Counted from the stretch's first letter, positions 22,975-36,098 are shown. The stretch: DNA of 64,000 nt from Thermothelomyces thermophilus ATCC 42464 (GCF_000226095.1 NC_016472.1:10867059-10931058), one strand, 5' to 3'. Notes: generated from the letters alone by a model not told the origin. A program made the numbers and translations.

Positions 22975-23690
22975 CTAAGTCCATTACGTCCTACTTGTCA
23001 ATGTCATATCCTTGGAGTATTTCCCGCTACTGTAAGAGATGAGATATACGCCGACAGGTCGAAGTAAGTTGCTGGTAGACTTGAACGTCCACCCAGCACT
23101 CGAGCCCTTCCGACTTCGACCTAACATGATCAGCACCGTACATCCTAGACAGTGAATACAGGAAGAGCGCCAGGGAGGCTACATCATCTCTGTGTTTGCC
23201 TGACTCTTTCACCTAAATATTATTACTCGTTGGTTTCTCGAGCGGAAATAGCCTTCGATTTTGCTTTCTGGGACTAGTCTAAACGAGACTCAGTTCCCAT
23301 AGGCTCATTGTTAGCGTGGCCATTCTACCCCTAATTATCATTCTACTAACTAAATCGTAGCACGTCAGTTCGGAGGTAGATCATGGCCGAAGTAGGGCGC
23401 AAACATGCCATTCTCGCGCTGTCTCTCACAGGCCCTACTCTAGCTATAATCACGAGCCACCAGCCCGAATCCTCCTTGTAAGAATGTGTCTTGGATATAT
23501 CAAAGCACACCCCGTCATAATTACCGCTCAATGCGTGTCAGCTGTTTCCGATATCACCAGCTCTAACACGCCACATCAATGTAGCATAATTACCTATTCT
23601 TTCTTAATCATAAGCCCCATGCTTATCCAATGCAACCTCCCAGGAGAACTTGAGATACAACAGAACTTGCTGCATCTGAAGCTATCTGTA
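22975..23690. other. Convergent intergenic region
   Basis: 3' flanks of the aldehyde dehydrogenase (+) and the FAD monooxygenase (-) genes. AT-rich, with no supported gene or repeat. Confidence 0.5.
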
Positions 23691-25184
23691 TCATACCGCC
23701 ACGGGGATGGGCCCGACAGGCAGCAGCTTGACATTCTCAAAGAGTTCCGGCTGCGTAACCTTCTTGAAGATGTCGTCAAACACCTCCTCGGCGTGCTTCT
23801 CGGCATCGTGCTGGTGGATCCAGTCCTCGCGCGGGAACGCGATGCTCTTGGGGTCCTTGGCGACCTTTTCCCAGTCTGTTTTGTGCCACCGGTCGCGCGT
23901 GGTCTCACCGGTCTTCTGCACCAAGCGGACACGCTCATACCTGTTTTACGGTCAGATGAAATGCGGACACGAGTCTTAGGGCCATCTTATCTATCTATGC
24001 TGCTTACCGAATCTCCTGGTGCACCCGAACGGCAGCCGGCACGTTGTTCTTACCGGCTCTCCTCAGGCACACGGCAATCGTCACTCCGTCCTCCATCGCC
24101 TGAGTTGCCCCCTGGGCGCTGGTGGGCAGGAACGGATGCGCCGAGTCTCCGACGAGCAAGATCCTCGCATGCTTGCTCACCCAGGTCGGCAGGGGATCGC
24201 GGTAGACGAGCTTCCAGTCCACCAGACTTGGCGTCTTCTCGACGATGGCCCGGCAGGTCGGGTCCCAGCCCTCGAGGACCTTGTAGACGTCCTCGAGCTT
24301 GCCCGGGAAGGACCAGGACTCATCGATGTCGTGCTCGTCGCGGTGGGTCAAGACCCAGCAGCAATCCTTACCACCCTTGATGGTGCTGAACAGGAAGTGG
24401 ACGTCCGGGCCGATCCAGCCGTTGAAAGTGTCGCCGTTGATGCAGAACTCGCGTGTGCGAGGGTCTTTGATCATGTCTGTGTTGGGGAACCTGGGACGGG
24501 TCAGCGGGAGGCCGAATTACACGTGCCGGTGTTTTTACTTCTTTTATTTTTCGTCTAAAAAAACCGGAGAAAACAAATGAGAACAACTTACCACGCCCGC
24601 CACACCGCATATCCGCTGCTCTTCGGCTTGTCTACATATCCCAGCACCAACTCCCTCGCCTTGGACCGCACGCCGTCCGCGCCGATGACGAGGTCGGCGA
24701 CGACGCGCTCTCCGCTCTTCAGCACGATGCCCGCCTGGTTCTCGTCCTCGAAGTACTCGTTGACAGGCTGGCCCAGGTGGATGGGGATCTTCAGCTCGTC
24801 GCGGGCGTATCTGAACACCACTTCGTGCAGTTCGCCGCGGTGGCCGTTGAGCACGGGTGCGTCGGGCTTCTGTTCGGGCGTTGGCTGGTGGTAGACCACC
24901 TCGCCGGTGTCCCACTTGTGGATGCGGAAGCCGTAGGAGGACAGGTCGATGCACAGCTCGCGCAGGCGGCGCGCAATCTCGCCATTGGACCAGCGGTAGA
25001 AGATGCGCCCGGCGTTGGCCCCGAACGAGATGATGTCACCGAGGGTCTTGAGCTCGGGGAAGTTCTCATAGATGGACACGTCGTGGCCCTGGCGGTGGCA
25101 CTCGATGGCTGCCGTCAGGCCGCCGAAGCCGGCGCCAACCACGATCACTTTGATGCCGGTTTTTGGGGCCGACGTGGTGGACAT
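23691..25184 (-). CDS. FAD-dependent monooxygenase, salicylate hydroxylase-like
   Basis: Three minus-strand exons (25184-24592, 24490-24008, 23940-23691) with 101- and 67-nt introns give 441 residues, the normal size. The dinucleotide-binding motif VIVVGAGFGGLTAAIE is followed by an acidic strand end (VSIYEN). The DG motif is DLVIGADGVRS and the FAD ribityl motif is ILLVGDSAHPFLPTSAQG. These three motifs in this order define class A flavoprotein hydroxylases. The sequence GATQAMEDG after the GD motif is typical of salicylate 1-monooxygenase and related FAD enzymes. Salicylate hydroxylase turns salicylate into catechol with NADH and oxygen; other class A hydroxylases use different aromatic acids, so the substrate is tentative. 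It lies tail to tail with the aldehyde dehydrogenase and next to a P450 in the same direction. Confidence 0.92.
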
Positions 25185-26156
25185 GGCGTTAGATATCAGG
25201 AGACAGAAAGAAGACCCCTGGATGTGGCTGATTGGAAAGGGATGGAGATGCGACGAGGGGTGTACTTGAGTCCGGTAAGGGATAGCTGATGGGAGCTTCA
25301 GCGCGTGTTGCTCAAAATGGGCAAAATGGCCGTAAGATGATTGTAATCGTCGATATCAGCTTTGCCAACCTCAGAAGATCTAATTAAGCCTTGTATCGGA
25401 AAGGCCGGCTGGTCTTAATGAAGGCCATGCGATGGAACGCGTATGGTACATGTATCTATCTACGTATGTACATACACACATGCGCCTCCGATTCCATCCC
25501 TACGAATGGGGGGGTTGATTCTTTCAGCCATGGGTGTTTGTTCCGTTCCGCATTGGCAATGTTACCTGCAAAACATCAGCCTATTCCGGACCGTCGTTGC
25601 CTGTTCCGCCTTCTTCCCCTCATCTACCGCGTCTGATGCTTTCTCAACTTGGGGTGGGTGATGCGGGGGTTATCCGAAGCCTCTTCCCCCGCACCCGTCT
25701 TTCACCCAAGCTCACTTGGAGTTAGGTTGGCGTGCCCAGCTTTGGCTCGTATCAACTCGAAATCTGGAAGCCGTTTTCCGTTCATGTCGGGGTTAGGGTC
25801 ACACGTTTCAACACCACCACTCTTTCGATTCTCTTTAATTACTCCGTGCCAAAGTATTAGTAACTCTTCGCTTGGAAGCATCCGGAGCCAAGTGTTAGAG
25901 CGATGCCGTGTGGTCATTAGGCGGTAACCCCTCTGGAAAATGCGAAGCTCTCTCCCCTAGCCATTCTTTGCCCTGATTAGGCTCTGGTCGACTGGATCTC
26001 CTAAATTGATGAGACCTGATTTGGTAGGTATTGTGAGGAAACAAGGATACCAAGCAACGAATCGACAAAAGCAACTCAGGTAAATAGGGCAAGTTGAGTT
26101 TCATTGAGACTCGTATTTCTCCTCTACTTTCGGAGTGCGCTGGTTCAGGCTGCGAT
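25185..26156. other. Intergenic region between FAD monooxygenase and P450 genes
   Basis: Both flanking genes are on the minus strand, so this holds the monooxygenase promoter and the P450 3' flank. Short open frames near 25391-25927 have no recognisable domain. Confidence 0.5.
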
Positions 26157-28064
26157 CTAAACAGCCTTGACCTTGACAACCTTGACGTTTCCGTGCTCAT
26201 CGAGCACGGGCTCCTCCTTCAGCTTCCTCTTCTGCTGTTGATAGAAGGTGCTCATCCGGTACCTGGTCTCGCCGTCGTGAAGCTTGAGATCCGCCAATGC
26301 TTGCTCCCCTTCCCTCAATATCGCTTCCTTGATCTCCTCACTCCGCGGCACAATCTCGCAGGGGAAGGGCTGCGGCCGCATATTCAGCCCGTTCGTGAAG
26401 GCGAATATGTCGACGTCGATCTGCTTTCCTGTCTTGGGATCCTTTGCCTTGCGGATGTTGAATCCCCACAGAAGCCGCGCCACCGTGACCCAGGTCCCCT
26501 GCTCGGCCAGCGCCTGGCCGCTGCACACGCGCCGGCCCCAGCCAAAGGTCATGTAGCCCCTGTCGCCGGGAAACGGGCGGTGGTGATCGTTGTCCTCGAA
26601 GAACCTGTCCGGGTAGAAGCGGTCCGGGTCCGGGAACTCGCGCTCGTGGTGGTGAATCGCCCACACGTTCCCCTGCACCCAGGACCCGGCGGGAATCAGC
26701 CAGCCATTGTACGTGTCATCTTGCGTGGGCGAGTGCGGCTGTCCGCCAATGATGGCCACGCTGCGCCAGCGGAAGACTTCCTTCACAAAGGCGTTGACGT
26801 AGGGCAGCCTGGGTGAGTCGTCCCAGTGCGGAGACCGGTTCGGCCCAATGACTCGGTCGATCTCGGCCTGGGCCTTCTCCATGGCATCAGGAAACGCGCA
26901 GCACGCGAGGACGAAGGTGACCAGTGTGCTCGAGGAGGTGTCCGCACCGGCCCCGAATAGGTTGCCGGTCAGACCCGAGAGCTCATTGATAGGGAGGTTG
27001 TATTTCTTGGCCTCGTCAAAGAGGGTCTTGACGTACGGCGTTGGCATCGAGGCCTGCTCGGAAGGCGATTTCTGGTTGTACTGCTCAATCGCTTCCTGGG
27101 CTAGGGTGTAGAAGAAGTAGTGGCCCCCTTTTTGGCTGCGAGTGCCGAGTCCCTTGAACCAAGGCATAAACCGCGGGAACTTGGCCAGGACTAATAGTCA
27201 TTGGTTAGAGACGGTTCCGTGTATGAGCCACGACGGGGGACAAGGGCTACCTACTGGGGAATGTCTCGAGAAGCATTGGAAAAGACTTTCCGGGAACGTT
27301 CAAATCGGCGGCCAGCTGCATCAAGGCGATTACCTCGGTGATGATGGGGTCGTTATAGCTCGCTACCCGCCGGCCAAACGCAATGATGGACACGACGCTG
27401 GTCGCATACCGCTCCAGGTGCTTCACGTACTCCTTCGGCTCGCGGAGGAAGTCATAGGCAACGATCTTGCTCTCGTTGTTCTGGATCTCTCGGTAACCGC
27501 GGACCGACTGTACGCCGACGCCGACGTGCATCAGCTTGCGATGAATACGCCAATGGTCGCGCTCCTGCTGGTTCCGGATCCTCATGGTGACCAGGTTTGC
27601 CTGGCCGCTGCCAAGTTCGCCAAAGACAACCATACGAGGCCGCGAAGTATAGATCTGAGCCTTCTTTTCCAAGATGTCGTGAGCGCACCAGGCATCGTTG
27701 ATCCAAATAGTGGGGTTCCTGTGGCGAACGGGTCAGTCACATCCCGGTCAGCTTCGCTCGAGGTTGCTAGTACTGACCGTCCGATCCAAAATGTAATCAA
27801 TGGGGTGTTGTACTTCTTAGACAGCTCCTCGAAATACAACCATGGTTTCGTGTCGGGAAGCGTAAACGTGTTGCCAACGATAGGCCAGGGAAAGGGGCCG
27901 GGCGGCATCTTCGACCTGAGATAGAGCATGTGGGCGTAGTCGGCGGCAATAGCCGTCGCTACCACGGCCAGCAAGGCGAGGGCGACATTGAAAAGACCCG
28001 CATCGGCGATGGCCGATTGCAACTTGAACAGCGTGAAGCTGTCAATGAGTTTTTCTGAAAGCAT
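26157..28064 (-). CDS. Cytochrome P450 monooxygenase (microsomal type)
   Basis: Three minus-strand exons (28064-27778, 27718-27255, 27190-26157), introns 59 and 64 nt, give 594 residues. An N-terminal hydrophobic anchor (about residues 25-45) is followed by the proline-rich hinge MPPGPFPWPIVGN. The I-helix reads GNLFGAGADTSSS, the K-helix ExxR is KEVFRWR, and the haem-binding loop is FGWGRRVCSGQALA with its axial Cys. The domain is complete. About 60 charged residues follow the last conserved strand, making it longer than the usual 500-540. I cannot assign a CYP family with confidence; the haem loop resembles those of fungal aromatic-alcohol and cresol hydroxylases. It probably acts in the ER membrane on an aromatic substrate of the surrounding cluster. 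It is divergent from the MFS transporter gene. Confidence 0.92.
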
Positions 28065-29674
28065 TGTTGCACAGCAGCCGCTTTAATTACGACAACGGTT
28101 GAGCGCGAATGGAGCCGCGGACCGAGATGGGCGCAGAAGGGGCAGAATTTTGCAACTTTCCGTCCAGTCCTTCTCCCCTCTGGAATGGTAACGAGGTAAG
28201 GCTGTCTTCTGTCTGACAGAATCACACAAACAAAAGCGTTATGGCGGGAGGGGCAGGATTTGAATGGGAGCTTGGCAAGCTTGGCCTTCTAGAACGCAGA
28301 CAAGAAGAATGTGGTAATTAACCATCACTGAATCCATGTGTATGACCGACCATGGCCGCGGGGCTGTTCAGGAAACCCATAGCCCTTACACTTGTCAAGA
28401 ATGGACAATCTCGGTAGCAAATTTATATCCCGTGCGTGGAGAGCATGTAGATGCCGTCGGAAGAAAGTACACTAGCGTGCAAGCAGGAAGCGGGGTCCCA
28501 CCGTTCACGTGGTGAGACTAGAGAGCCAGCAGATCCTGTTCGGGAGTCATCCGTGTGTCAAAAGTCCGGATTGGAACCTGCCATGGCCTCAATGCGGAAA
28601 GTCCCCAAACTCACAACCGGCAGTCGAAAGATTGCTGAGGCATGTCATGACGGGGATTCAGTGAAGGAAGCTGTGTATGTTGCTTCGGACCTCCTCGAAA
28701 ATATTCCTGTCTTGGAAAGCCAAATCCGATGGAAAGGGAAGACCCTGGTTATTACTTAATACTCTGGACTCTACATCCGTACTCTGGACGGATACAGCCT
28801 CCAATGACGCCCACAACGCGGTGCGAGGAAACTTCGGTGCATGATCTCCCGCTGGGCTACCTTGCATGTCTAATTACCAAGTAGCCATGCAGTATCGCAT
28901 GTTACTACACAAAGGTTGGTTGTTTTTGCCGTTGTTGATTTTTCCGCCGCGACCCCTCCAAAACGATGGCGGCTGGCCTTCAGAGTGGTTGGCTAAAGGC
29001 CGGCAATTCCATCCCAGTTTCTCATTCGATGGAGGCTGAACACAGAGAGCAACTCCAAAGATCGACGGGTCGCACGGATACGACTCTATCGGGCTTAGCA
29101 TGCCACTGGCTCTCCCGTGATTCCCCCAGATTCGGAGGACAATAATAAAACACGGCTATAGCGTTTCCTGGCTGGATCGGGCGCCATGGATGTCCCACTT
29201 CGTGTCTCCCGTACTGTGTACTGTGTTCATACTACATCCATACACAATAGGTGCGCAAAGCGCCTTCAGCGAGCTTGTTTAGATAGCCACCCGGGTGTCG
29301 AACATGTGACGCTGTCTGCGAGATTGATGGTAAAGCTGTAAAAGCAGGCAAAGCGTCATAGCACACGGGGCTGATGAGGGGAACATTCACGATCTGTCGC
29401 ATAAGTATGTCGTACAGTCCTGCACAACGGGACTCAGAAGGCGGTATTTACCACTTCCATGGGCCTGGGCCTGGCAAGAGGTACTGCGTTGAATTGACTT
29501 GGGCAGGGCTGTGACGAACCTTGTCGTTGGGCATGCGGAGATATCCGAGATTTGTCTTCCATTTCAGAAACCCAATAACTCCATAATTATCAGCACGCGC
29601 GTGCCGCCGACCTTGCTCCTTGGGGTGGCTCGTCCACTTTCTCAGTTGGCCGCTCGACCCTCGGAACACCCAAG
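28065..29674. promoter_or_regulatory. Divergent intergenic region between P450 and MFS transporter
   Basis: 1.6 kb separate two divergent starts. The only longish frame (28451-28759) has no domain or splice support and is not called. A shared regulatory function is inferred from orientation alone. Confidence 0.4.
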
Positions 29675-31680
29675 ATGGGCGAAGAGAAGCAGTCGTCGTC
29701 GTCGACCGGCACAGGCCATTCCGATAGCGAGTCGCGAGAGCAGCCTTACACGATTGCCCACCACTGGAAATGTCTGGCAGCATGTACGCTGATGTCGCTC
29801 TGTCCTTTTCAATACGGCCTCGACTTTGGCTTGATCGGCGGGCTCCAGGCCATGGTTGGGTTTCTTAGAGTAATTGTCTTCCGCCGGCCCTCGCCCTTTT
29901 CCCATAACCACCTGCAACAGACAACTGATGACCGGCTACCTAGGTGTTTGGCTACGCAGACGCCACCGTTCCGGGAGGATGGAACATCTCCACGGAGCGG
30001 CAACAGCTCATTTCGTCGCTCATGACCCTCGGGGCCTTCCTCAGCTCCTCCATGGCCGGAACCATCGCCACCATCATGTCCCGGAAGATGACGGTCTGGG
30101 TGGCGAGCGCCCTGTGCACAGTCTCCAATGTACTTATGATGTCCACGACGAGTATTGGGGGCTTGTATGCCGGCCGCCTGCTGCTGGGCATTGCCAATGG
30201 CATGTTTATGACCTTCTCCCAGCTGTACATACAGGTAAGCCCGGTGGTGTCGTAATATCGGGAAGTTTGAGCATGTTCTATTGCAGGTCACTAACGCCTC
30301 CGAATTACCTAGGAATGCTCCCCGGCCCGCTACCGAGGCCTTATGATCTCGTCCTTTCAGATCTGGACCTCCGTCGGCAGCCTCGTGGGCACGGTCGTCG
30401 ACAACTTCACCGCAAAGATTGACGGCCGCAATGCCTACCTAATCCCTTTGGGGCTGATATACATAATGCCCGTCATCATGAGTCTCGGTCTACTCCTTAT
30501 TCCCGAGTCCCCTCGGTGGTTGGCCCAACACGGGAAGCTGGACCAGGCGCGCAAGGCGCTGCGCTGGCACCGCCCAGGCACCGACGCCGAAATTGACCGC
30601 GAGATGAAGGACATCCAAGCTGCCTTGGAGATGGAGAAAGCCAGAGAGAAGAGTGTTGTCGTGTGGGATATGTTTCGTAACCCCGTGGATCGGAGGCGAA
30701 CCATCCTCGCGACCTGCGCTCTAACCGTTCAAGGGGCGTCAGGAGCCATGTACATGATCGGTAATAAGTTGCTGCCGGCCAGGACGTCGCCACCGTGCTG
30801 ACACTAGCTAATTAGCCTACGGAACATACTTCTTTCAGATGGCCGGTATCGGCGATGCATTCGCAAACTCGTGCATTCTCATCTCGGTCGGCGTCGTCGC
30901 CATCATCATCAATAGCGCCCTCGTCACCCACTTTGGCCGTCGCCGCGTATTCCTGATCACCGGCTTGCTGCTCTGCGGGCTTGCCCAACTTCTCACCGCT
31001 GTTGTGTACCAGGTGAAGCCAGGTGCAAAGTCCACGGGCAAGGCCATCGTTGGGTTAGCGGTGATCTATATCCTCGGTTACAATGTCCGTCTAGCCCCTC
31101 TGCAGTGTTGTGTCTCGCATATTAATCGTCTTGCTGACGACTTCCTAGGGCATGGTTGCAACATATGCCTGGATCTCTGGTGGCGAGCTCCCATCCCAGC
31201 GTTTGCGTTCCTACACTTTCGGCCTCGCCACCGCCATTGGCTTCTTCGCTGCCTGGCTCACCACGTTTACCGCTCCGTATTTCATAAACCCGGAGTCACT
31301 TAATTGGGGTCCCAAATACGGTTATATCTGGACGCCATCGTGCTGGATATCAGCGTGAGTTTTTCTGGAGCCAGAGGTCTTTCTCCTAAACCATTTGTTG
31401 ACCAGGTGTTTGCCAGTCTTTGGGTATACTTGTTTCTGCCAGAGGTCAAGGATCGGACTCTGGAAGAGATTGACCAGATGGTATGTTGCTTTTCGCATCC
31501 ATACAAGCGTTCGCGGTGTTCTGATAACCATCTCAGTTTGAGGCTCGTCTCCCGGCGAGAAAGTTCCGCCGGTATGTCTGTGTTGGCCCAGGCGGGGGAC
31601 CAACCCGCGAGGCTTCTGGTTCAGTGTCGACAGACAAGGAGGCTGTCGAAGTTCAGCACAAGGAGGTTTCGAAAGCCTGA
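29675..31680 (+). CDS. MFS sugar/quinate-type transporter
   Basis: Seven exons (29675-29869, 29944-30234, 30313-30760, 30816-31084, 31149-31354, 31417-31480, 31537-31680), with introns of 55-78 nt, give 538 residues. Twelve membrane helices are expected, and the sugar-porter signatures are in place: ARYRG before helix 5, LLIPESPRWL after helix 6, HFGRRRVFL between helices 8 and 9, and FLPEVKDRTLEEID after helix 12. Intron 5 uses the acceptor TTTGCCAG at 31416; the nearer CAG at 31405 would break the frame. The fold fits fungal lactose, hexose and quinate permeases, and substrate cannot be read from sequence. Beside phenolic-degrading enzymes and a GH78 enzyme, import of an aromatic acid or a released sugar is plausible. 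It acts in the plasma membrane. Confidence 0.92.
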
Positions 31681-34360
31681 ACAGGAGGTGGAATATATGA
31701 GGAGCGATGGAAGTATATTCTAGGCTCTTGAGAGGCCAGCCTGTATTAGTAGCGGCATCTTAGCAAACAATGGCGGTGCAAAGAAGGGGAGAAAAGCAAC
31801 AAGAAGAATAGCCGAGAGCAAATATACAGTGTATGCCAGTGAAATTGATCAAATCGTAGTCTAGGATTCATACTATTAGCTGCCTGACTTAGGTAATCAT
31901 TGTGGCACCGTCTTTATCCTGTCATGGTAGGCATGTTTGGTATAGTGCTATGTGACAAAAACAACACGCAATTTCCGAAGATTGTGAGCAAGGTTACATA
32001 GATACCTAATATTCGCTAAAATAACAGCCCTAGATAGCTAAGCGGTGATTAGTATTTGGAAACTTTTTACCCTTTTTTTTTTTTAATTCGGGTAGAGTTC
32101 AACCAGTGTATAGATGTTATTAGCCACAAAGTGTAAAAATGCTCACGAGTATTACTATAACGGTAAGATGCAATCTTGAGCGTCGACGCAGTATTAAACA
32201 TTAGAAGTCACCATCGAGTCAACTATGGTCTGCTAGGTGAGCTGAGTATTAATGTGCTTAGGTGCGCTCAGAGTATATAATACACATAACAATATATAGA
32301 CCTCGACTATGGTAAGTGAATCCGTTAGTCGACCTCCTTCACACTAGATACCGAGTGAGGGAGGTAAGTGTGTGATTCGGAACAAACGGCCATTCGTGTC
32401 TTAGGCATCTGAAATATCGGGACATACTCGTCTATATCTTAATCTTTAACAGGCATGTCCTCCATCAACTTCGGATGTCGTATATCTGGTAAGCACGTAA
32501 TAATTATACGAATCTAGTGTACAAATACGTGATACGTGTATAACCGTTCCATGGTGCGTAACCGCATTACCTTCTCCTTTTCCTGCTGTGGCCGATTCGT
32601 ATATTCCTCCAAACATAACGGAAGGATATCTATCTGATATGAACCTTAGCCGTTCTTAGGGTTAAGTCAGACTTCTCGGACTTGCAAGCTGTTCCTCGGC
32701 TGTCTATGGTGACCTTGCGACTCGTGTCCCAAGCACATCGATCCTCAAGTCGTGACTTTATAATACTCTAAGGAACTGTTTATTACGCTCTTATTGGTTA
32801 CAGGATGGTCTCGGAGCGGCATTGGCGACCTGATTTCAGGTCCTCTGCGAGTCTAATCACAGTCGTAGAGGGTGTACTTATGAACACTGGTGCAGTGTCC
32901 AAGTGACCAGATTTTTTTTCTTGTTTACCCTTAATCATAGGACGCGTCTATCTTGGCAGGTCAAGAAGGGTTTTCACTCAATGGAATTTGAGTTGACTTA
33001 GCTACGATAGGGAAACAAAGCTCCGAGGTCATAGTTAGACGTAGCTTGGTGTCTTAAAGGAAGAAATGGTGATAAGTCGTAACGGACAGTTGGCCTCGAT
33101 GAACAGATCTAACTGGCCCAGATCGAGGCCGGCCGTACCGTATAGACGGCTCCAATGACGAAGCGATCGAGTTATAAATTGTGGAATCGGATACTTATTG
33201 TTTTGTTTTGTGGTAGGTTCGATAGATAGGAAGATACGCGGTCGAATAATAATGTCGAAAACGCAGTAGCAAGCTCGAGTAAGCATTCGAGAGAGACTTG
33301 TAGCAGGTGGCTTTGAAGGTCCAAAAGGTGCCCTTGTTGAACTATCTAGCGTACAAAGGAGAAAACGAGTGATATTTATAGACAAAGGAAATGGCCAAAG
33401 CGTTCGTGAGCGTAACACGCGCTGTGGCTAGCGTGTGGTTAGTGCTTTAGAAGCTCCAGCGCTTCTGACAATTAACATAGGTGGGTTTCGGGGCGCGAGG
33501 TTTGCCAACTAATTATTATCCCGAATGTGGGGCATTCCGAATGCAGGGTGTTCCGAATCTGGGGATCTAACTTGCTTGGTAGTGGACAACTACTATGTAA
33601 GCTCTCCTGATCTGTCGTTATTGACCTGCTACAAATACTACCCGACGGAGAACATGGCGTCGTAATACGCACTTGCTGCTACTCTTGGGCTGAGTCCTAG
33701 ATCGTGGCTAGTACAATAAGTAAGCGCTCAACCTGCCAAGGGCCAATATCTCGTCGTCATCCTATAGAAGAGAAGGGATAACAATGACATACTTTTGAAG
33801 AATCTCTTTTCTTGGGTAGCTGGAAGACGACACATGGGGAGAGATGGCCATTCAGCTTAGGGCCTTGTAATAACCTCTCTCTCATTGGCTCGGCAAGGGT
33901 CGGCCCCGTCGAAACAGGTTATATGACCGCGTATATGCTTTTTCTCGCCTTCCCGATACACATTGGCAGGTTCGGACCAGAAATCGCTCAAAAAGACGTG
34001 CATGTCTCGGGTTCCTTGCTTTATACTGTCGTAATGGGAGCTGTATCGGTCTTAGCGTCGATCGGTCGAGCAGGGTGTTATGCAACTCACCTCCCGGACA
34101 CGTGATTCGTTATCTGCCGTGGAACGTTGCTGAGGTGTCCTTACGCTTACACAGTAGAGGAGGTGGCAGATCACGGCGGTTGTTGGCGACCGTTAACTAC
34201 AGCCCCCGCCCCCTCAAGCGCCCCCTTTATTTATTTTTGTGCCTTTTTTCCTGCGGGGAGCATGAGCAGCTGCTGTGCCGTAAACTTTATCTGTAAGAGC
34301 CTTGTGCTAATTACACTACTGCTTCTACCTTACGTCTTTCTAGCGCCCCGGCCTCAAAGG
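31681..34360. other. Gene-poor, AT-richer region
   Basis: 2.7 kb between the MFS and second P450 genes, with no supported coding sequence. Simple runs occur (T tract near 32080). The stretch from about 32800 to 33560 resembles a decayed LTR-retrotransposon end on the minus strand, listed separately at low confidence. Confidence 0.5.
33209..33470 (-). repeat. Possible solo/decayed LTR
   Basis: This 262-bp stretch begins with TGTGGTAGG and ends with TTCTGACA, so it has TG...CA ends. Read on the minus strand it contains a TATAAATA box followed by pyrimidine-rich sequence and CAAG-type start contexts, as in retrotransposon LTRs. No flanking target duplication or second LTR was found. A vaguely retroelement-like stretch continues to about 32800. 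It could equally be ordinary promoter-like sequence. Confidence 0.3.
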
Positions 34361-36098
34361 ATGGCCACTTTACGAGCCGAATTCTTAACACCGCTACAGC
34401 TCCACCGGGGTCTCGAAGGATGGGCTCTGGTATCCCTTGAATTGGTGCGGCACACTATATAAGTATGAACCGCCAGAGTTATAACTAATCGTCGTCCATT
34501 TTACAGGGTGTCATCTTGTCGGCATCCTGCATCATTTATAATGTCTTCTTTCACCCGCTACGGCCTGTACCCGGTCCCAAATCATGGGCAGCTACGCCGT
34601 TCCCTTATATCCTTGCCTGGCTGACCGGCCGTCTCCCCATTGTCATCCACGAGCTACACGAAAAGTATGGCGATGTCGTCCGTGTGGCGCCTAACCGTCT
34701 CTCCTTCACCCACCCCGATGCCTGGAACGCCATTCGCGGCCATCGCAAGAACGGACAGGGAGAGCATGGCAAGGATCCGACTTTTTACGCCATGGCTGTT
34801 CGCAACATTCTCGGAGCACCCCGGGCGGACCATTCCCGCTTTCGGAGGATCTTGTCCCATGGCTTCTCGGCCAAGAGCATGCAAGACCAGCAGCCCCTGA
34901 TCACGCGCTACGTTGATCTGCTGATGCAACGGCTCAAGGAGAAGACGCACGGCGGAGACGGAGAGCCTCAGCCTGCCGTAGCAGACCTCGCCGCCTGGTT
35001 CAACTTCACCACGTTCGACGTGATCGGCGACCTGGCGTTTGGAGAACCTTTCGGCTGCCTGGAGCAATCGAGGTACCACGTATGGGTCAGGACCATCTTT
35101 GAGTCGATCGGACAAGTTGGGGCCATGTTAGCGCTTCAGTGGGCAATCCCTCCTCTGTTCACGATGTTAAGGCACATTAACCCCCATGGACACCACGTTG
35201 GCGCTGCCTTTGAAACGCAGACTCAGTACGCCCGTGATAAGATCACCAAGCGACTGGCCCTCGAGACGTCACGGCCAGACTTTGTTGAGGCAATGGCAAC
35301 AGCAAAGTCTGACGACGGCAGTCTGCTGGCCATGGATGAAATAGTAGCCAACGCGAGGCTCTTGGTTACCGCGGGAAGCGAAACCACCGCCACGGCACTT
35401 TCCGGCGCGGCATATTTCCTGGCACGGCACCCTGAAGTTCAGGCACGGTTGGCCGAGGAGGTCCGGAATAGCTTTACTTCCGAAGGCGAAATCGACCTCT
35501 TCTCGGTCAACAAGCTAAAGTACATGCTCGCGGTCCTGGATGAGGCCATGAGAATGTTTCCTCCTGTTCCTAGCGGGCTTCCAAGAAAATGTCATCCAGG
35601 TGGGGATGTCATTTGCGGATATCGAGTCCCCGGGGGTGTAAGATTGCCGCACACTTCCCCTCGTTGGTTAAAGCTGACTAACACGTTGCATAGACCTCAC
35701 TTGATATATGGCCGTCGGCTATGAATTACAGCTCCAGGAACTTCACTGCACCCGACAAGTTTATCCCTGAGCGGTGGTTGGACGAGGCCGATCCTACGGG
35801 GCTGCAGTTGGACAAACGCAGGCAAGCAGCACTGCAGCCATTTTCAGTCGGGCCGCGCAATTGCATTGGAAAGAAGTATCCTCTTTTCACCGTGGACTTT
35901 GTCAATCAAAACTCCAAGCTAACGCCCTGTTCTAGCCTGGCCTATGTCGAGATGAGATTGATTCTTGCGAGATTGACCTGGAACTATGATCTCGCTTTCG
36001 CGGACCAAGAAACCTCGGACAACTTCCTGCGCTGCAAAGCCTACATCCTGTGGATGAAGGGACCACTTAACATTCGACTGATTCCAGTCAGGAAATGA
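34361..36098 (+). CDS. Cytochrome P450 monooxygenase (second copy, different family)
   Basis: Four exons (34361-34429, 34507-35637, 35694-35875, 35936-36098) with introns of 77, 56 and 60 nt give 514 residues. The short first exon is inferred. It supplies an ATG and, joined in frame, gives the N-terminal anchor (TPLQLHRGLEGWAL, then GVILSASCIIYNVFFHPLRP), which fits fungal P450s. The hinge is PVPGP, the I-helix is LLVTAGSETTATAL, the K-helix ExxR is LDEAMRM and the haem loop is FSVGPRNCIGKN with its Cys. All core elements are present, so the enzyme is probably functional and ER-bound. The family layout (HPGGDVICGYRVPGG, then CIGKNLAYVEMRL) is that of the isotrichodermin C-15 hydroxylase-like/CYP65-type fungal P450s, and the substrate is unknown. 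It shares no close sequence with the P450 at 26157, so it is not a tandem duplicate. Confidence 0.88.

Noticed and set aside
26094-26816. 240-residue plus-strand frame opposite the P450
   Set aside because: Antisense to the haem-binding exon; no domain.
28451-28759. 102-residue plus-strand frame
   Set aside because: No domain, atypical composition and no splice support; left uncalled in the intergenic region.
31355-31405. Apparent frameshift near the end of the MFS gene
   Set aside because: It appears only with the nearer CAG acceptor. The next acceptor (31416) gives an intact frame with the usual LPEVKDRTLEEID ending.
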